From positions 19,143 through 83,142 of the forward strand of contig JAEUQI010000002.1 in the NCBI GenBank assembly GCA_016789145.1: 64,000 nt of DNA. Direction: 5' to 3'. Below the pieces are notes generated by a model. It was not told the DNA's origin. It searched no databases and saw only the letters and a list, made by a program, of their open reading frames with translations. The first letter of the stretch is position 1; each line of letters begins with the position of its first letter. Positions 42,029-51,400 of the stretch are shown piece after piece. This DNA comes from Blastocatellia bacterium (GTDB lineage: Bacteria; Acidobacteriota; Blastocatellia; Pyrinomonadales; Pyrinomonadaceae). Position numbers and translations under genes: made by a program.

Positions 42029-42061
42029 AAAAAAGGGCCGTTCGACTCAGATCGAACGGCC
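42029..42061 (-). terminator. intrinsic terminator between the sigma-factor operon and the CHAT gene
   Basis: GGCCGTTCGA (42036-42045) pairs perfectly with TCGAACGGCC (42052-42061), six-base loop; on the minus strand it is followed by CTTTTTT. It lies 20 bases before the CHAT start codon. Confidence 0.88.
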
Positions 42062-42087
42062 AAGTGTTAGTCACCGGAGGGCGAAAT

Positions 42088-42573
42088 CTAGTCAAGCACG
42101 ATCTCGTCGATCACGATCTCGCTCGTTGCGAAGGTGATCGTAAGACTGTAATTGCCGGCCGGAACGCTGGTGAATTCAAATCCCTTCAGCTCATCGTTCT
42201 GCGAGAGGAACTTAGTACCAGCAGATTCGAGGCGAACAGTTTCAGCAGAGATATCGCCAATATGTTGGCCGCGAATATCGTATGCATCGGCATTCGCCGT
42301 TACACGCAGGTCGATCGCAGAGCTGCCCGCGTCAAACAACATCTGTCGAGCCGCCGAACCGCCCGCCGAACGCTCGCCGAATGCGGCACGGTTTGGTGCC
42401 AGGTCGAGCTTGAGCACGGCGACGATGCGTTCGAGCATCGACGGAGCTTTTGCGGTCGATCGCTGCAAAAATGCGTTTCGAGCAAACTTGATCAGATCAG
42501 CAGGCGCATCGACGGAATTGTCGGTTTGCATCCGCTTGATGACGTGCTCTAGTTTTCTATCTTCGTTCCTCAT
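42088..42573 (-). CDS. small beta-rich protein in the sigma/CHAT locus
   Basis: A 161-residue soluble protein that I do not recognise. The N-terminal 50 residues are helical and charged ('RKLEHVIKRMQTD', 'APADLIKFARNAFLQR'), the middle is a linker, and the C-terminal 90 residues look like a beta-sandwich ('AIDLRVTANADAYDIRGQHI', 'GFEFTSVPAGNYSLTITFAT', 'SEIVIDEIVLD'), similar to carboxypeptidase-regulatory domains. It lies 64 bases after the ECF sigma gene and before the CHAT gene. It may act as an anti-sigma factor or as an adaptor for the CHAT protease, inferred only from position. Confidence 0.7.
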   Translation of the reverse strand: MRNEDRKLEHVIKRMQTDNSVDAPADLIKFARNAFLQRSTAKAPSMLERIVAVLKLDLAPNRAAFGERSAGGSAARQMLFDAGSSAIDLRVTANADAYDIRGQHIGDISAETVRLESAGTKFLSQNDELKGFEFTSVPAGNYSLTITFATSEIVIDEIVLD

Positions 42574-42637
42574 CGTTTAGGTCAGGCCGTTTTGCCTTCA
42601 TTGAGACAGTGCGGCCGTTCAGCGCAAAAAGACATCA

Positions 42638-43258
42638 TCATCCGATTAGTTTCTGCAATTTTTTCAAACACCGGGAGCGCAGCGGACTAATGCTTGTCTC
42701 GCCAACGCCGATCTGCGCGGCCACCTCTGCATAGCTTGCGGCCGTGTCCTGAAGATATATCATCGACACGATCTCACGGCAGCGCTCGTCGAGTTCATTT
42801 ACCGCAGTTCGGATCAGATGTTGTTCTTCTAGTTCGATCAGCAGATCATCGGACAATGGTGCGGCGTCGGGAATAGAGTTGAGTTCGTTTTCAAGCTCTT
42901 CGTCAGTTGCCGGAGAATAATGGCCCTTACGCCCGCGGATCACGGCCCATGTCTTGAACTTCGCGGTCGTCACGATCCACGAACGAATGCGTTCGGGCTG
43001 TTCGATCTTGTCCAGCTTCTCGACTAATGTCACGAATACTTCCTGAAACACGTCCGCCGCCTGTTCGTCGGTAAGGCCCGCACGTCGTGGAATTGCGTAT
43101 ATCAACCGCTGATAACGATCGACAAGCTCGTCCCACGCCGCATGTTCGCCGCGGCGGCAACGCGCAACGATTGCCGCATCGTCGCGGCCGACTGCGTCGT
43201 CTAATAGGCTGATCTTGTCGTCGTTATTATCGGACACCAGACATTGATAGTGAGACAA
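42638..43258 (-). CDS. ECF-type RNA polymerase sigma factor
   Basis: A 206-residue sigma-70 family protein. Region 2 is 'LVDRYQRLIYAIPRRAGLTD' with 'EQAADVFQEVFVTLVEKLDK' and 'RSWIVTTAKFKTWAVIRGRK'; region 4 is 'LDERCREIVSMIYLQDTAAS' with 'EVAAQIGVGETSISPLRSRC'. There is no transmembrane anti-sigma gene next to it. It heads the minus-strand locus that also contains the beta-rich protein, TPR-CHAT protease and subtilisin, and is divergent from murA. It probably drives its own locus. Confidence 0.9.
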   Translation of the reverse strand: MSHYQCLVSDNNDDKISLLDDAVGRDDAAIVARCRRGEHAAWDELVDRYQRLIYAIPRRAGLTDEQAADVFQEVFVTLVEKLDKIEQPERIRSWIVTTAKFKTWAVIRGRKGHYSPATDEELENELNSIPDAAPLSDDLLIELEEQHLIRTAVNELDERCREIVSMIYLQDTAASYAEVAAQIGVGETSISPLRSRCLKKLQKLIG

Positions 43259-43357
43259 TGTGCGAAATTTCGCAATTCAAAACGGCTGGTTAGTGCCTAG
43301 GTTTTTAAGGCCTTGTGATAAGATTTCATTCTTGCATCTATAACGGTTGCTTACACT

Positions 43358-44641
43358 ATGGATAAGTTTTTAGTGCGAGGCGGCACGCCTCTGAATGGAA
43401 AGATCGAGATAAGCGGTGCGAAGAATTCGGCATTGCCGTGTCTCGCTGCGACGCTACTGTCGGCTGAAACGGTCACGCTGCACAATGTTCCTTATGTTAA
43501 GGACCTGATCACGTTTCGCCGCTTGCTCGAAGACCTCGGAGCAACGGCGCTGACGCCCGAGTTGCGGACTCATAAGATAAATGCATCGAATGTGCAGATC
43601 TACGAAGCTCCATACGAGCTCGTAAAGACAATGCGTGCGAGCGTCTTGGCTCTGGGGCCTTTGCTCGCACGTTTCGGCCAAGCAAAGGTTAGCCTGCCCG
43701 GCGGCTGTGCGATCGGTACGCGGCCGATCGACCTGCATCTTAAGGCGTTCGAACAACTCGGTGCCGTAGTTTCGCTCGAATCCGGCGACGTCGTAGCCCG
43801 AGCACCAAAAGGCCGCCTCGTTGGAGCCGATGTTGATTTTGAGAAAGTCACCGTTACGGGCACTGAAAACGTAATGATGGCGGCGTCATTGGCTGAGGGA
43901 CGAACGACTATCCACAACGCAGCACAAGAACCTGAGATCGACGACCTCGCGGAATTGCTCAACAAAATGGGAGCTCGCATTCGCGGTGCCGGAACTCCGA
44001 CGATCGAGATCGATGGTGTCGAAGCACTTGGTTCGGCAGAGCATACGATCATTCCCGACCGTATCGAAACCGGCACGTTCATCGTCGCAGCCGCGATCAC
44101 AGGCGGCGAACTCGAGATAAAAAGCTGCCGTCCCGAGCATCTTGTCGCCGTTATCGATAAGCTTCGCGAAGCAGGCGTCGACATCGAGTTGCTAAATCAA
44201 AGCACGCTCAAGGTAAGTCGTTCGGCGTCAGGGCTCAAGGCTGTCGATGTCACGACCGAGCCGCATCCGCTGTTCCCGACCGATATGCAGGCTCAATATA
44301 TGGCGTTGATGACCCAGGCAGAAGGCGTGTCGAATGTCGTCGAAACGATTTTTGAAAATCGATTCATGCACGCTTCCGAACTGATCCGAATGGGCGCGAA
44401 CATTGCTATTCACGGCAATACCGCCACCGTTACGGGACCGACGAAACTGATGGGAGCCAAGATCATCGCGTCTGATCTGCGTGCATCGGCATCCCTTGTG
44501 CTTGCCGCGTTGTGTGCTGACGGTGAGACGCTGATCGACCGTGTTTACCACATCGACCGCGGCTACGAGACGATCGTACGTAAACTCCGCAGCCTAGGAG
44601 CCAATATCGAGCGAATTTCGGAATCTGCCGCTTCGGCGTGA
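43358..44641 (+). CDS. murA: UDP-N-acetylglucosamine 1-carboxyvinyltransferase
   Basis: A 427-residue enzyme catalysing the first committed step of peptidoglycan synthesis, transfer of enolpyruvate from PEP to UDP-GlcNAc. The active-site loop has the fosfomycin-target Cys in '[20 protein letters not shown]'. '[19 protein letters not shown]' at the start and '[20 protein letters not shown]' near the end are diagnostic. Length normal. It is transcribed away from the ECF sigma gene and is the first of a long co-directional gene run. Confidence 0.97.
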   Translation: MDKFLVRGGTPLNGKIEISGAKNSALPCLAATLLSAETVTLHNVPYVKDLITFRRLLEDLGATALTPELRTHKINASNVQIYEAPYELVKTMRASVLALGPLLARFGQAKVSLPGGCAIGTRPIDLHLKAFEQLGAVVSLESGDVVARAPKGRLVGADVDFEKVTVTGTENVMMAASLAEGRTTIHNAAQEPEIDDLAELLNKMGARIRGAGTPTIEIDGVEALGSAEHTIIPDRIETGTFIVAAAITGGELEIKSCRPEHLVAVIDKLREAGVDIELLNQSTLKVSRSASGLKAVDVTTEPHPLFPTDMQAQYMALMTQAEGVSNVVETIFENRFMHASELIRMGANIAIHGNTATVTGPTKLMGAKIIASDLRASASLVLAALCADGETLIDRVYHIDRGYETIVRKLRSLGANIERISESAASA

Positions 44642-44686
44642 ATTAACATTACGGCAACGCCTGTGATTTAATATCATCAAAGAAGA

Positions 44687-45037
44687 ATGAGCGATAAAGA
44701 CTGTATTTTTTGTAAGATCGCAAGCGGTGATATTCCTGCGGCAAAGGTTTTTGAAGATGAGCATTGCCTCGCCTTCAACGATATCGAGCCGCAGGCACCT
44801 ACGCATATTCTCATCATTCCGCGAAAGCACATTGCATCCCTCGACAAGGCAAAAGAATCTCACAGTTCGGTACTTGGGCACTTATTATTGACTGCAGCCG
44901 ACATTGCACGAGCGAAAGGCTTTGCGGAGAACGGCTATCGCGTGGTCGCAAATACTAATTCGGATGGCGGACAGACCGTGTTTCACCTGCATCTGCATCT
45001 GCTTGCGGGCAGGCAATTCATATTTCCGCCGGGCTAG
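44687..45037 (+). CDS. HIT family hydrolase (HinT-like)
   Basis: A 116-residue HIT protein. The signature 'GGQTVFHLHLHLLAGRQF' contains the His-x-His-x-His motif; the N-terminus 'KDCIFCKIASGDIPAAKVFE' with two Cys and 'AFNDIEPQAPTHILIIPRKH' is typical of the HinT branch. Such enzymes hydrolyse nucleoside phosphoramidates. It begins 45 bases after murA and ends 3 bases before the lipoprotein gene. Confidence 0.93.
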   Translation: MSDKDCIFCKIASGDIPAAKVFEDEHCLAFNDIEPQAPTHILIIPRKHIASLDKAKESHSSVLGHLLLTAADIARAKGFAENGYRVVANTNSDGGQTVFHLHLHLLAGRQFIFPPG

Positions 45038-45040
45038 TTT

Positions 45041-45907
45041 ATGTACAGAGCTTTTCTCATATTGATCATCATTTGTGCCGTTGTTGGAGGCTTTGGCTGT
45101 AAAAGGGCAGAAGTCGCAAACGCTAATGTTGAAACTTCGGCTGAGCCGGCGGCACCCTCGCAGTTCGCCTCGATCACCGACCCTGCGGCGGCCGTTGCCG
45201 AAGGCGATAGGCTATTCGACGATAATCAGACAGAACTTGCGATCGAAGCGTATAAGCGAGCGGTAGAGCTGGATCCCGACCTCGCCGATGCCTATTTCAA
45301 AATGGGCGTGGCGTACGCACTGATCGAAACCGAGGCCATCCGAACCGGAACGAGTACTGTTGTTCCGGGCGAAGTCGTCGGAAACAAACTGGTAAAAACG
45401 GACTCGACCAAGATGTTCGAAAAGGCCGTCGTCGCCTACAAAAAGCTGCTAGCAAAAACGCCTGACGATCCGGTTGCCAACTTTAATCTCGGCCGCTCGT
45501 TAAACAAATTGAATAAGGATGAAGATGCTGAAAAGGCTCTGGAAAAGGCAGTTAAGCTCAAGCCCGATGATGTCGAGTACTTGAACGAGCTCGGTCTGAT
45601 CCAGATCAAGCTGGCTAAGTATCACGAGGCCGTCAAAGTTCTAAAGAAGGCTCAGGAACTCGACCCTGAAAATGCCGAAACCGAAGAGGCTCTGGAAGAA
45701 GCGACTGCCGGTGCACGCCGTCTTGACTATAACAATCCCGACAACACAAATACCGCAAAGCGTACGAACGCGAATGCGAATGTGAACGCTAACACGGCAT
45801 CAAACTCGAATTCCGCGACCAAGCCGCCGTCGAACACAAAGGTCGAACCTCCTAAGCCCGGCAAGGACCCCAAACAGACTCCGAAGCCGACACCAAAACG
45901 CAATTAG
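45041..45907 (+). CDS. TPR-repeat lipoprotein
   Basis: A 288-residue lipoprotein: signal 'ILIIICAVVGGFGC' (lipobox GGFGC). It contains about four TPRs, for example 'DNQTELAIEAYKRAVELDPD', 'VANFNLGRSLNKLNKDEDAE' and 'KYHEAVKVLKKAQELDPENA'. The C-terminus is a low-complexity tail of Asn, Pro, Lys and Thr. It likely scaffolds complexes at the outer or inner membrane. It lies three bases after the HIT gene. Confidence 0.85.
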   Translation: MYRAFLILIIICAVVGGFGCKRAEVANANVETSAEPAAPSQFASITDPAAAVAEGDRLFDDNQTELAIEAYKRAVELDPDLADAYFKMGVAYALIETEAIRTGTSTVVPGEVVGNKLVKTDSTKMFEKAVVAYKKLLAKTPDDPVANFNLGRSLNKLNKDEDAEKALEKAVKLKPDDVEYLNELGLIQIKLAKYHEAVKVLKKAQELDPENAETEEALEEATAGARRLDYNNPDNTNTAKRTNANANVNANTASNSNSATKPPSNTKVEPPKPGKDPKQTPKPTPKRN

Positions 45908-45976
45908 ACCTCGTTTTCATCGCGTTTATGTGTCAACTTGACTTTGGTGTATCAAAATCGCACATTCTGACATAGA

Positions 45977-48085
45977 ATGCAGATCGAATTTGAGGAGTCT
46001 ATCTCACTGACACCCGAACAGCGAGCCAAGATGAACGAGGCGCGCGACGGTATAATCTATCGCCTTGCTCGCGATCTGCCGACGCAGATCGACCTTGAAC
46101 GCTTTCTCAACGTCGTCGTCTCCGAGATCGGCCGCATGCTCGACGCCGACCGTTGCGATCTGTTGCAACTCAACTCTACGACCGAACTCAAGATCAGCCA
46201 CGAATGGCGCCGCGACCGCACTGTTCCAAAAAGCGAAGGCACCACGATACCGTTCGACGTGACCAAGCTCGCGGAACGCTTCGACATTACGAAACCTGTT
46301 CGGATCAACGACACTCACAAGTCAAAGGACGCTACGCTCAAGTTCTTTACCAAGGCTCTTGAGACGCGATCACTCTTGATAATCCCGATCATGCTTCGCG
46401 GTGACGTGCTTGGTCTGCTAGGACTGCACGATACAAAAAAGCCGCGTGTGTGGCTCGACGAAGAGGTTGCCTTTCTCGAATCTATCGCTCAGCAACTCGC
46501 CATCGGCTACCAGTATACGAGCCTTTACGTCACTCAAGAGAAAGAAACGCGACGCACGAACGCTCTACTTGAGATCGCAAATACGCTCAACTCACATTCG
46601 GATTTTAACGAGGTTTCAGCTGACGTTCTTGAGCGTGCGATTGGATTGGTCGGAGCTGATTATGGTGCGCTCGGTGTACTCGACAGCAGCGGGAAACGAA
46701 TTTCGCTGGCGTCGTTCAAGTCGGCTCCCGGCATCAAGCTTGGCAAGATCCTGAAGATGATCGAGCAGCACAACAAGTCGCTCGATGTTGATACTTTCTC
46801 GGCCCTAGGCGAATTGTTGCGTGACGGAAAGACGCTGCGGCTTGTAGATTCGCAATTGCCCTTTGCGATCCGTTTATTCTTCAATACGCAGCTTGGCGGG
46901 CGTGCAGCTTTGGTCACGCCCGTAAATGTTGCAGGCAAGGCCTTTGGACTGCTCGGATTCGTTTGGAGCAAGCAAAGTGAATTTGCCGACCACGACGTTG
47001 CCCTTGTCGAGGGCATTGCCGACCAGATCGGAACTGCCCTAGAACGCGATCAATTGTCCGCCGAGGTAATGCGACTTAAGAGTGCGCTGCACCAACGGCA
47101 CAGCGAGATCGTCGGTCAGGCTCCGGGCGTTCGCCGAGCGATCGAGCTTGGCCTCAACGTCGCCGATACGAGCACGACTGTCCTCGTTACCGGCGAATCG
47201 GGCACCGGCAAAGAGTTGATCGCCAATCTCATTCATTACAACTCGCCGCGTGAAGGTAAACCATTTATTAAGATAAACTGCGGCGCAATTCCGGAGACGC
47301 TGCTCGAAAGCGAATTGTTCGGTCATGAAAAAGGTGCATTCACCGATGCACGAACGCAGCGGATCGGACGCTTCGAAGAAGCTGATGGCGGCACGCTCTT
47401 CCTTGACGAGATCGGCGAAATGTCGCCGCAGGCTCAGGTTCGGCTGCTACGCGTATTACAGGATGGCGAACTTACACGCGTCGGCGGCCGAAGTGTCGTA
47501 AAGACAGATGTTCGCGTAATTGCAGCTACTAATGTCGATCTAGAACGTTCGATCGAAGAGGGCACATTCCGCAAGGACCTATATTATCGCCTTTCGGTCT
47601 TTCCGATCAGCCTGCCGCCGCTTCGTGAGCGTTACGAAGACATACACTTACTCGTGTTTCATTTTCTCGAAAGCTACAAACAAAAGAGCGGCCGTTTCGT
47701 CTCAGGAATCTCGGATGACGCACTCAAGGCGATGGTGAATTATTCGTGGCCGGGCAATGTTCGAGAACTAGAGAATGCCATCGAAAGAGCGATAATCATT
47801 GCCTCAGGCCGCCAGATCGAACTCGGCGACCTACCCGAAGCGATCGCAAATTCTGCCGACGCCGAAGGCGCCGCTGCACGGCATCATCGAGCTATGACGG
47901 TGAACAATGGTAACGAAACAGGTGTGTTCGTGCCTTTGCCATCGTCTATGGATGAGATAGAGAAGCGTGTGATCGAGGAAACGCTCAAGTACACCGACGG
48001 AGATAAATCCCAAGCCGCTCGCCTGCTCAACATCGGCCGCAAAACGCTCTACCGCAAGCTCGAGCAGTTCGGAACCGAACGCTGA
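45977..48085 (+). CDS. sigma-54-dependent transcriptional activator with two GAF domains (FhlA-like)
   Basis: A 702-residue protein of the enhancer-binding class: two GAF domains (about 25-180 and 205-355), an AAA+ central domain with Walker A 'LVTGESGTGKELIANLIHY' (near 405), Walker B 'GGTLFLDEIGEMSPQ' and R-finger region 'LPPLRERYEDIHLLVFHF', and a C-terminal Fis-type helix-turn-helix ('KSQAARLLNIGRKTLYRKL'). The sigma-54 contact loop reads 'KGAFTDARTQ' rather than GAFTGA. Domain order and length match FhlA. It ends 11 bases before selB; FhlA controls selenium-containing formate dehydrogenase in Escherichia coli, so the linkage is suggestive. Confidence 0.9.
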   Translation: MQIEFEESISLTPEQRAKMNEARDGIIYRLARDLPTQIDLERFLNVVVSEIGRMLDADRCDLLQLNSTTELKISHEWRRDRTVPKSEGTTIPFDVTKLAERFDITKPVRINDTHKSKDATLKFFTKALETRSLLIIPIMLRGDVLGLLGLHDTKKPRVWLDEEVAFLESIAQQLAIGYQYTSLYVTQEKETRRTNALLEIANTLNSHSDFNEVSADVLERAIGLVGADYGALGVLDSSGKRISLASFKSAPGIKLGKILKMIEQHNKSLDVDTFSALGELLRDGKTLRLVDSQLPFAIRLFFNTQLGGRAALVTPVNVAGKAFGLLGFVWSKQSEFADHDVALVEGIADQIGTALERDQLSAEVMRLKSALHQRHSEIVGQAPGVRRAIELGLNVADTSTTVLVTGESGTGKELIANLIHYNSPREGKPFIKINCGAIPETLLESELFGHEKGAFTDARTQRIGRFEEADGGTLFLDEIGEMSPQAQVRLLRVLQDGELTRVGGRSVVKTDVRVIAATNVDLERSIEEGTFRKDLYYRLSVFPISLPPLRERYEDIHLLVFHFLESYKQKSGRFVSGISDDALKAMVNYSWPGNVRELENAIERAIIIASGRQIELGDLPEAIANSADAEGAAARHHRAMTVNNGNETGVFVPLPSSMDEIEKRVIEETLKYTDGDKSQAARLLNIGRKTLYRKLEQFGTER

Positions 48086-48096
48086 CGATCACCCAA

Positions 48097-49836
48097 ATGG
48101 ACATTATCATCGGCACCGCAGGACATATAGATCACGGAAAAACGGCTCTCATCCGCGCTTTGACAGGGGTTGATGCCGATCGTTTGCCCGAGGAAAAGAA
48201 GCGCGGAATTACGATCGATATCGGCTTTGCCGAAATGTCGATCGGTGATGCGAAGATCGGCTTCGTCGATGTTCCCGGACACGAACGTTTTGTCCGAAAT
48301 ATGCTCGCCGGTGCCCACGGCATTGACCACATCTTGCTTGTCGTTGCCGCGACCGAAGGCGTAATGCCGCAAACCCGCGAGCATTTCGACATCTGCCGCC
48401 TGCTCAATATCGCAAGCGGCACGATCGTCTTAACTAAGTGCGATTTAGCCGACGAAGAAACTCGAGAACTCGCAAAACTAGACATTGCCGACTTGGTCGC
48501 AGACACATTCCTTGAAAACGCTGAGATCATCGAGACCAGCTCGATCAGCGGTCAAGGTATCGATGAGCTTAAGAACCATTTAGAATCTGTCTCCGCAAGG
48601 TTTGTAAGGCCGAAATCCGCTCGTTCTGCTCGTTTGCCGATCGACCGCAGCTTTACTGTAAAGGGCTTTGGCACCGTAGTCACAGGAACACTGCTCGATG
48701 GTACATTAAAGGTCGGTGACGACGTCGAACTGCTCCCAGAAGCTAAAAGCGTTCGCATTCGTGGGCTCCGGTCTTATGGAAAACAAGCTGACGAATCGGC
48801 CGCAGGCCGCCGAACCGCCGTTAATTTAGGTGGTGTCGACCACGACGAAGTTAACCGTGGAATGGTATTAGCGGAGGCAGGAGCATTTCGGCCAACACGG
48901 GCGTTTGACGCAAAGATAACGATGCTTCCCGATGCATCGCGGCCATTGAGATCACGTCAACGCGTTCGCGTCCACATTGGAACAGCCGAAGTTATGGCTC
49001 GCGTCAAGGTGCTTAACGACGCGGGCGAGATCGCTACTGGTGAGATCGGCTTCGCACAGTTTCGCGTCGAAACCGAAGCCATCGGCGTAATAGGGGACAG
49101 ATTCATCGTCCGCACGTATTCGCCGCAACGAACCGTCGCCGGCGGTGTGATCGTAGACGCATTTGCCGCCAGGCATCGACGTAAGGATCTCGCTCGGATC
49201 ATAGAAAGCCTAGGAGCTATTGCGAACGCTCGAAGTGATCCCGAACGCACTGCGTTGTTGATCGCAGCATCCGCATTATACGGAGCCACTGCAGAAGACC
49301 TCCGCTATCAAACCGGCGTGAACGCCCCGACATTACGGCAGTGTCTTTCCGAATTAATTGAAGGCGGCGAGGTAACAGTCGTGGAATCGCGATATTATTT
49401 GACTAAGTTCGCTCCAACGAAAACCGTTACTAAAGAGCGGATCGGCATCGAGCTATCGCCCGCCGAATCGGATTTTAGAACTCGACTCATCGAGTTGCTC
49501 AAGAGTGTCGGAAAGGAACCGCCAAGATCGACTGCGGTCATTGCAGAAGTTTCACAAGATCCATCTCTGCCGGAAAGTCGAGTAAACGAGTTGTTACGTT
49601 TGTTTGCCGAAGACGGTGTAATTGCATGGGTCAATGATGAGTTCATCTTCTCAACGGACGTTGTGAACGAGATCGCCCAACTCTTACGAGATTCGGCAAG
49701 TGGCGACCGTACGATCGATGTATCGCGTTTCAAGGAACTAACGGGCCTGTCGCGCAAATATTCGATTCCGCTGCTCGAGTATTTTGACCGCATGAACATT
49801 ACACGCCGCTACGGCGAAAGACGCATCATATTGTAA
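48097..49836 (+). CDS. selB: selenocysteine-specific elongation factor SelB
   Basis: A 579-residue GTPase that brings Sec-tRNA to recoded UGA codons. G1 is '[19 protein letters not shown]', G3 '[20 protein letters not shown]', G4 'LTKCD'. The characteristic SelB sequence '[20 protein letters not shown]' is present. Domains II and III follow (about 175-345), then C-terminal winged-helix repeats (345-579: '[20 protein letters not shown]', '[20 protein letters not shown]') that bind the SECIS hairpin. Its presence implies that the organism makes selenoproteins. selA, selD and tRNA-Sec are not in the window. Confidence 0.95.
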   Translation: MDIIIGTAGHIDHGKTALIRALTGVDADRLPEEKKRGITIDIGFAEMSIGDAKIGFVDVPGHERFVRNMLAGAHGIDHILLVVAATEGVMPQTREHFDICRLLNIASGTIVLTKCDLADEETRELAKLDIADLVADTFLENAEIIETSSISGQGIDELKNHLESVSARFVRPKSARSARLPIDRSFTVKGFGTVVTGTLLDGTLKVGDDVELLPEAKSVRIRGLRSYGKQADESAAGRRTAVNLGGVDHDEVNRGMVLAEAGAFRPTRAFDAKITMLPDASRPLRSRQRVRVHIGTAEVMARVKVLNDAGEIATGEIGFAQFRVETEAIGVIGDRFIVRTYSPQRTVAGGVIVDAFAARHRRKDLARIIESLGAIANARSDPERTALLIAASALYGATAEDLRYQTGVNAPTLRQCLSELIEGGEVTVVESRYYLTKFAPTKTVTKERIGIELSPAESDFRTRLIELLKSVGKEPPRSTAVIAEVSQDPSLPESRVNELLRLFAEDGVIAWVNDEFIFSTDVVNEIAQLLRDSASGDRTIDVSRFKELTGLSRKYSIPLLEYFDRMNITRRYGERRIIL

Positions 49837-50540
49837 TGAAAAAATTTCTAACAGCGAGGTGGCAAGACCTGATCATGGCGAACTACGAGGTCGATCCGGC
49901 GTTGCTCTTGCCGCGAGTTCCCGCAGGCACGGAGCTCGATCTGTTCGACGGGAAATGCTTCGTAAGCCTCGTCGGATTTATGTTCCTCGATACACGCGTG
50001 CTCGGGATCCCTGTGCCGTTTCATGTGAATTTCGAAGAGGTAAATCTTCGCTATTATGTCAAACGCGAATTGCCCGACGAGACTCGCCGAGCCGTCTGTT
50101 TTGTCAAAGAGATAGTGCCGCGATTCGCGATCGCAACCGTCGCAAGAGTGCTTTACGGTGAGCCATACGAGTGCTGGTCGATGGGCCACGAGCGAACCGA
50201 AACGACTGTCGGTTACACTTGGTCACGCGGCAGTTGCTGTAACAACATCAGCGTAGAGATCGACGAGAATATTGGAGTTCCCGACGAAGGTTCGCACGGC
50301 GAATTCATCATTGAACACTACTGGGGCTACACCTCACGCGGTAACGGCCGCGTAGATGAGTACAAAGTCGAGCATCCAAAATGGGAATTGTTCTCGGTCA
50401 AGAAAGAAACGATCGACGTCGATTTCGCAGGAACTTACGGCAAAGAATTTGGCTTCCTAGCAAATGAAAAACCGCATTCAGTATTGCTGGCAAAAGGCTC
50501 GGAGATATCGGTTTACAAAGGAGCAAAGATCTCGAACTAG
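49836..50540 (+). CDS. DUF2071 (YqjF-type) protein
   Basis: A 234-residue protein of DUF2071. Family marks are 'LTARWQDLIMANYEVDPALL', 'RVPAGTELDLFDGKCFVSLV', 'FEEVNLRYYVKRE', 'GVCFVKEIVPR-like' segment written 'AVCFVKEIVPRFAIATVARV' and 'HWGY-type YWGYTSRGNG'. The start ATG overlaps the selB stop by one base (TAATG). Function unknown; acetoacetate-decarboxylase-like fold is suspected for the family. Confidence 0.85.
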   Translation: MKKFLTARWQDLIMANYEVDPALLLPRVPAGTELDLFDGKCFVSLVGFMFLDTRVLGIPVPFHVNFEEVNLRYYVKRELPDETRRAVCFVKEIVPRFAIATVARVLYGEPYECWSMGHERTETTVGYTWSRGSCCNNISVEIDENIGVPDEGSHGEFIIEHYWGYTSRGNGRVDEYKVEHPKWELFSVKKETIDVDFAGTYGKEFGFLANEKPHSVLLAKGSEISVYKGAKISN

Positions 50541-50591
50541 ATTTATACTTTAACTTTGAGGCCCTTGCGCCTCTGCGTTAAAACAACACTA

Positions 50592-51071
50592 ATGATCATC
50601 GGAATAGTCGCCATATCTAAAAATTTCGCCATAGGCCGTGGTGGTAAGCTGCCGTGGCATTACAGCGAAGACCTAAAATTCTTTAAGCGAACGACCGTAG
50701 GTAACGTTGTCGTTATGGGCTCGACGACTTGGCGTTCGATCGGCAAGGCATTGCCTGGGCGTGAGAATATCGTTTTGAGCCGTTCGAAGAACATTGAGGT
50801 GCCGGACGGTGTTACGGTGTTGTCAAGCGTGAACGACGTTATCGAATTTGATGAGCAAGACGGCCGTGACATTTTTGTTATCGGCGGAGCAAGCGTTTAT
50901 CATGCATTCGCTGACGTGATCGATCGCTGGATAGTGACAGAGATCCCTGAGACTATCGAAGATGCCGACACATTTATGCCGCGAGATTTTCTTGATGAAT
51001 TCGATGGCGAAGACGCGATAGATCTCGACGATAACTTACGAGTGCGGATACTGCATCGCCGACGAGATTGA
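50592..51071 (+). CDS. folA: dihydrofolate reductase
   Basis: A 159-residue enzyme reducing dihydrofolate with NADPH. Signatures: 'IGIVAISKNFAIGRGGKLPW', the acidic substrate residue in 'HYSEDLKFFKRTT', 'VMGSTTWRSIGKALPGRENI' and the nucleotide-binding 'IFVIGGASVYHAF'. The ATG at 50592 is used because the longer frame begins with residues unrelated to the family. It overlaps the following frame's upstream part by four bases. Confidence 0.93.
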   Translation: MIIGIVAISKNFAIGRGGKLPWHYSEDLKFFKRTTVGNVVVMGSTTWRSIGKALPGRENIVLSRSKNIEVPDGVTVLSSVNDVIEFDEQDGRDIFVIGGASVYHAFADVIDRWIVTEIPETIEDADTFMPRDFLDEFDGEDAIDLDDNLRVRILHRRRD

Positions 51072-51103
51072 TGTATGATGTTCGCATCTGGAGGCAAGAG
51101 CTT

Positions 51104-51400
51104 ATGATGGGCGGACGAACTTGGGACGATTGGATCGAGGAATACTCGCAGGCGCATCAGCATCCGATCAACAAACTGACGCATCAATTCGGCATCCCAA
51201 TGATCATCTTGTCGATCCTGTTGGTCATTCCGTCGTTCTTTGTCTCGGGAATGTGGCGTTTCGCTCTTGGGCTGTTCGTCGTTGGTTGGATACTTCAATT
51301 CATAGGTCATTATTTCGAAGGCAAACCGCCTGAATTCATGAAAGATTACCGCTTCCTCTTCGTCGGCGCCCGCTGGTGGATTAAGAAGACCTTTGGCTAA
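51104..51400 (+). CDS. DUF962/Mpo1-like membrane protein
   Basis: A 98-residue protein with two membrane helices ('MIILSILLVIPSFFVS', 'WRFALGLFVVGWILQFIG') and the family residues 'SQAHQHPINKLTHQFGIPMI' and 'GHYFEGKPPEFMKDYRFLF'. The fungal relative Mpo1 is an Fe(II) dioxygenase that oxidises 2-hydroxy fatty acids in the phytosphingosine pathway; the conserved His residues here support the same chemistry. The start at 51104 has a GGAGG site (51090-51094) nine bases upstream, better than the ATG at 51071. Confidence 0.82.
   Translation: MMGGRTWDDWIEEYSQAHQHPINKLTHQFGIPMIILSILLVIPSFFVSGMWRFALGLFVVGWILQFIGHYFEGKPPEFMKDYRFLFVGARWWIKKTFG

Noticed and set aside
43600..44184. 194-codon antisense frame inside murA
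   Set aside because: Shadow of the highly conserved murA coding frame with no family similarity of its own.
50541..50591. CCTTGCGCCTCTGCGTTAAAAC phrase before folA as a mobile repeat
   Set aside because: Only one arm is present, no inverted partner is found near folA, so nothing beyond a resemblance to widespread short phrases can be claimed.
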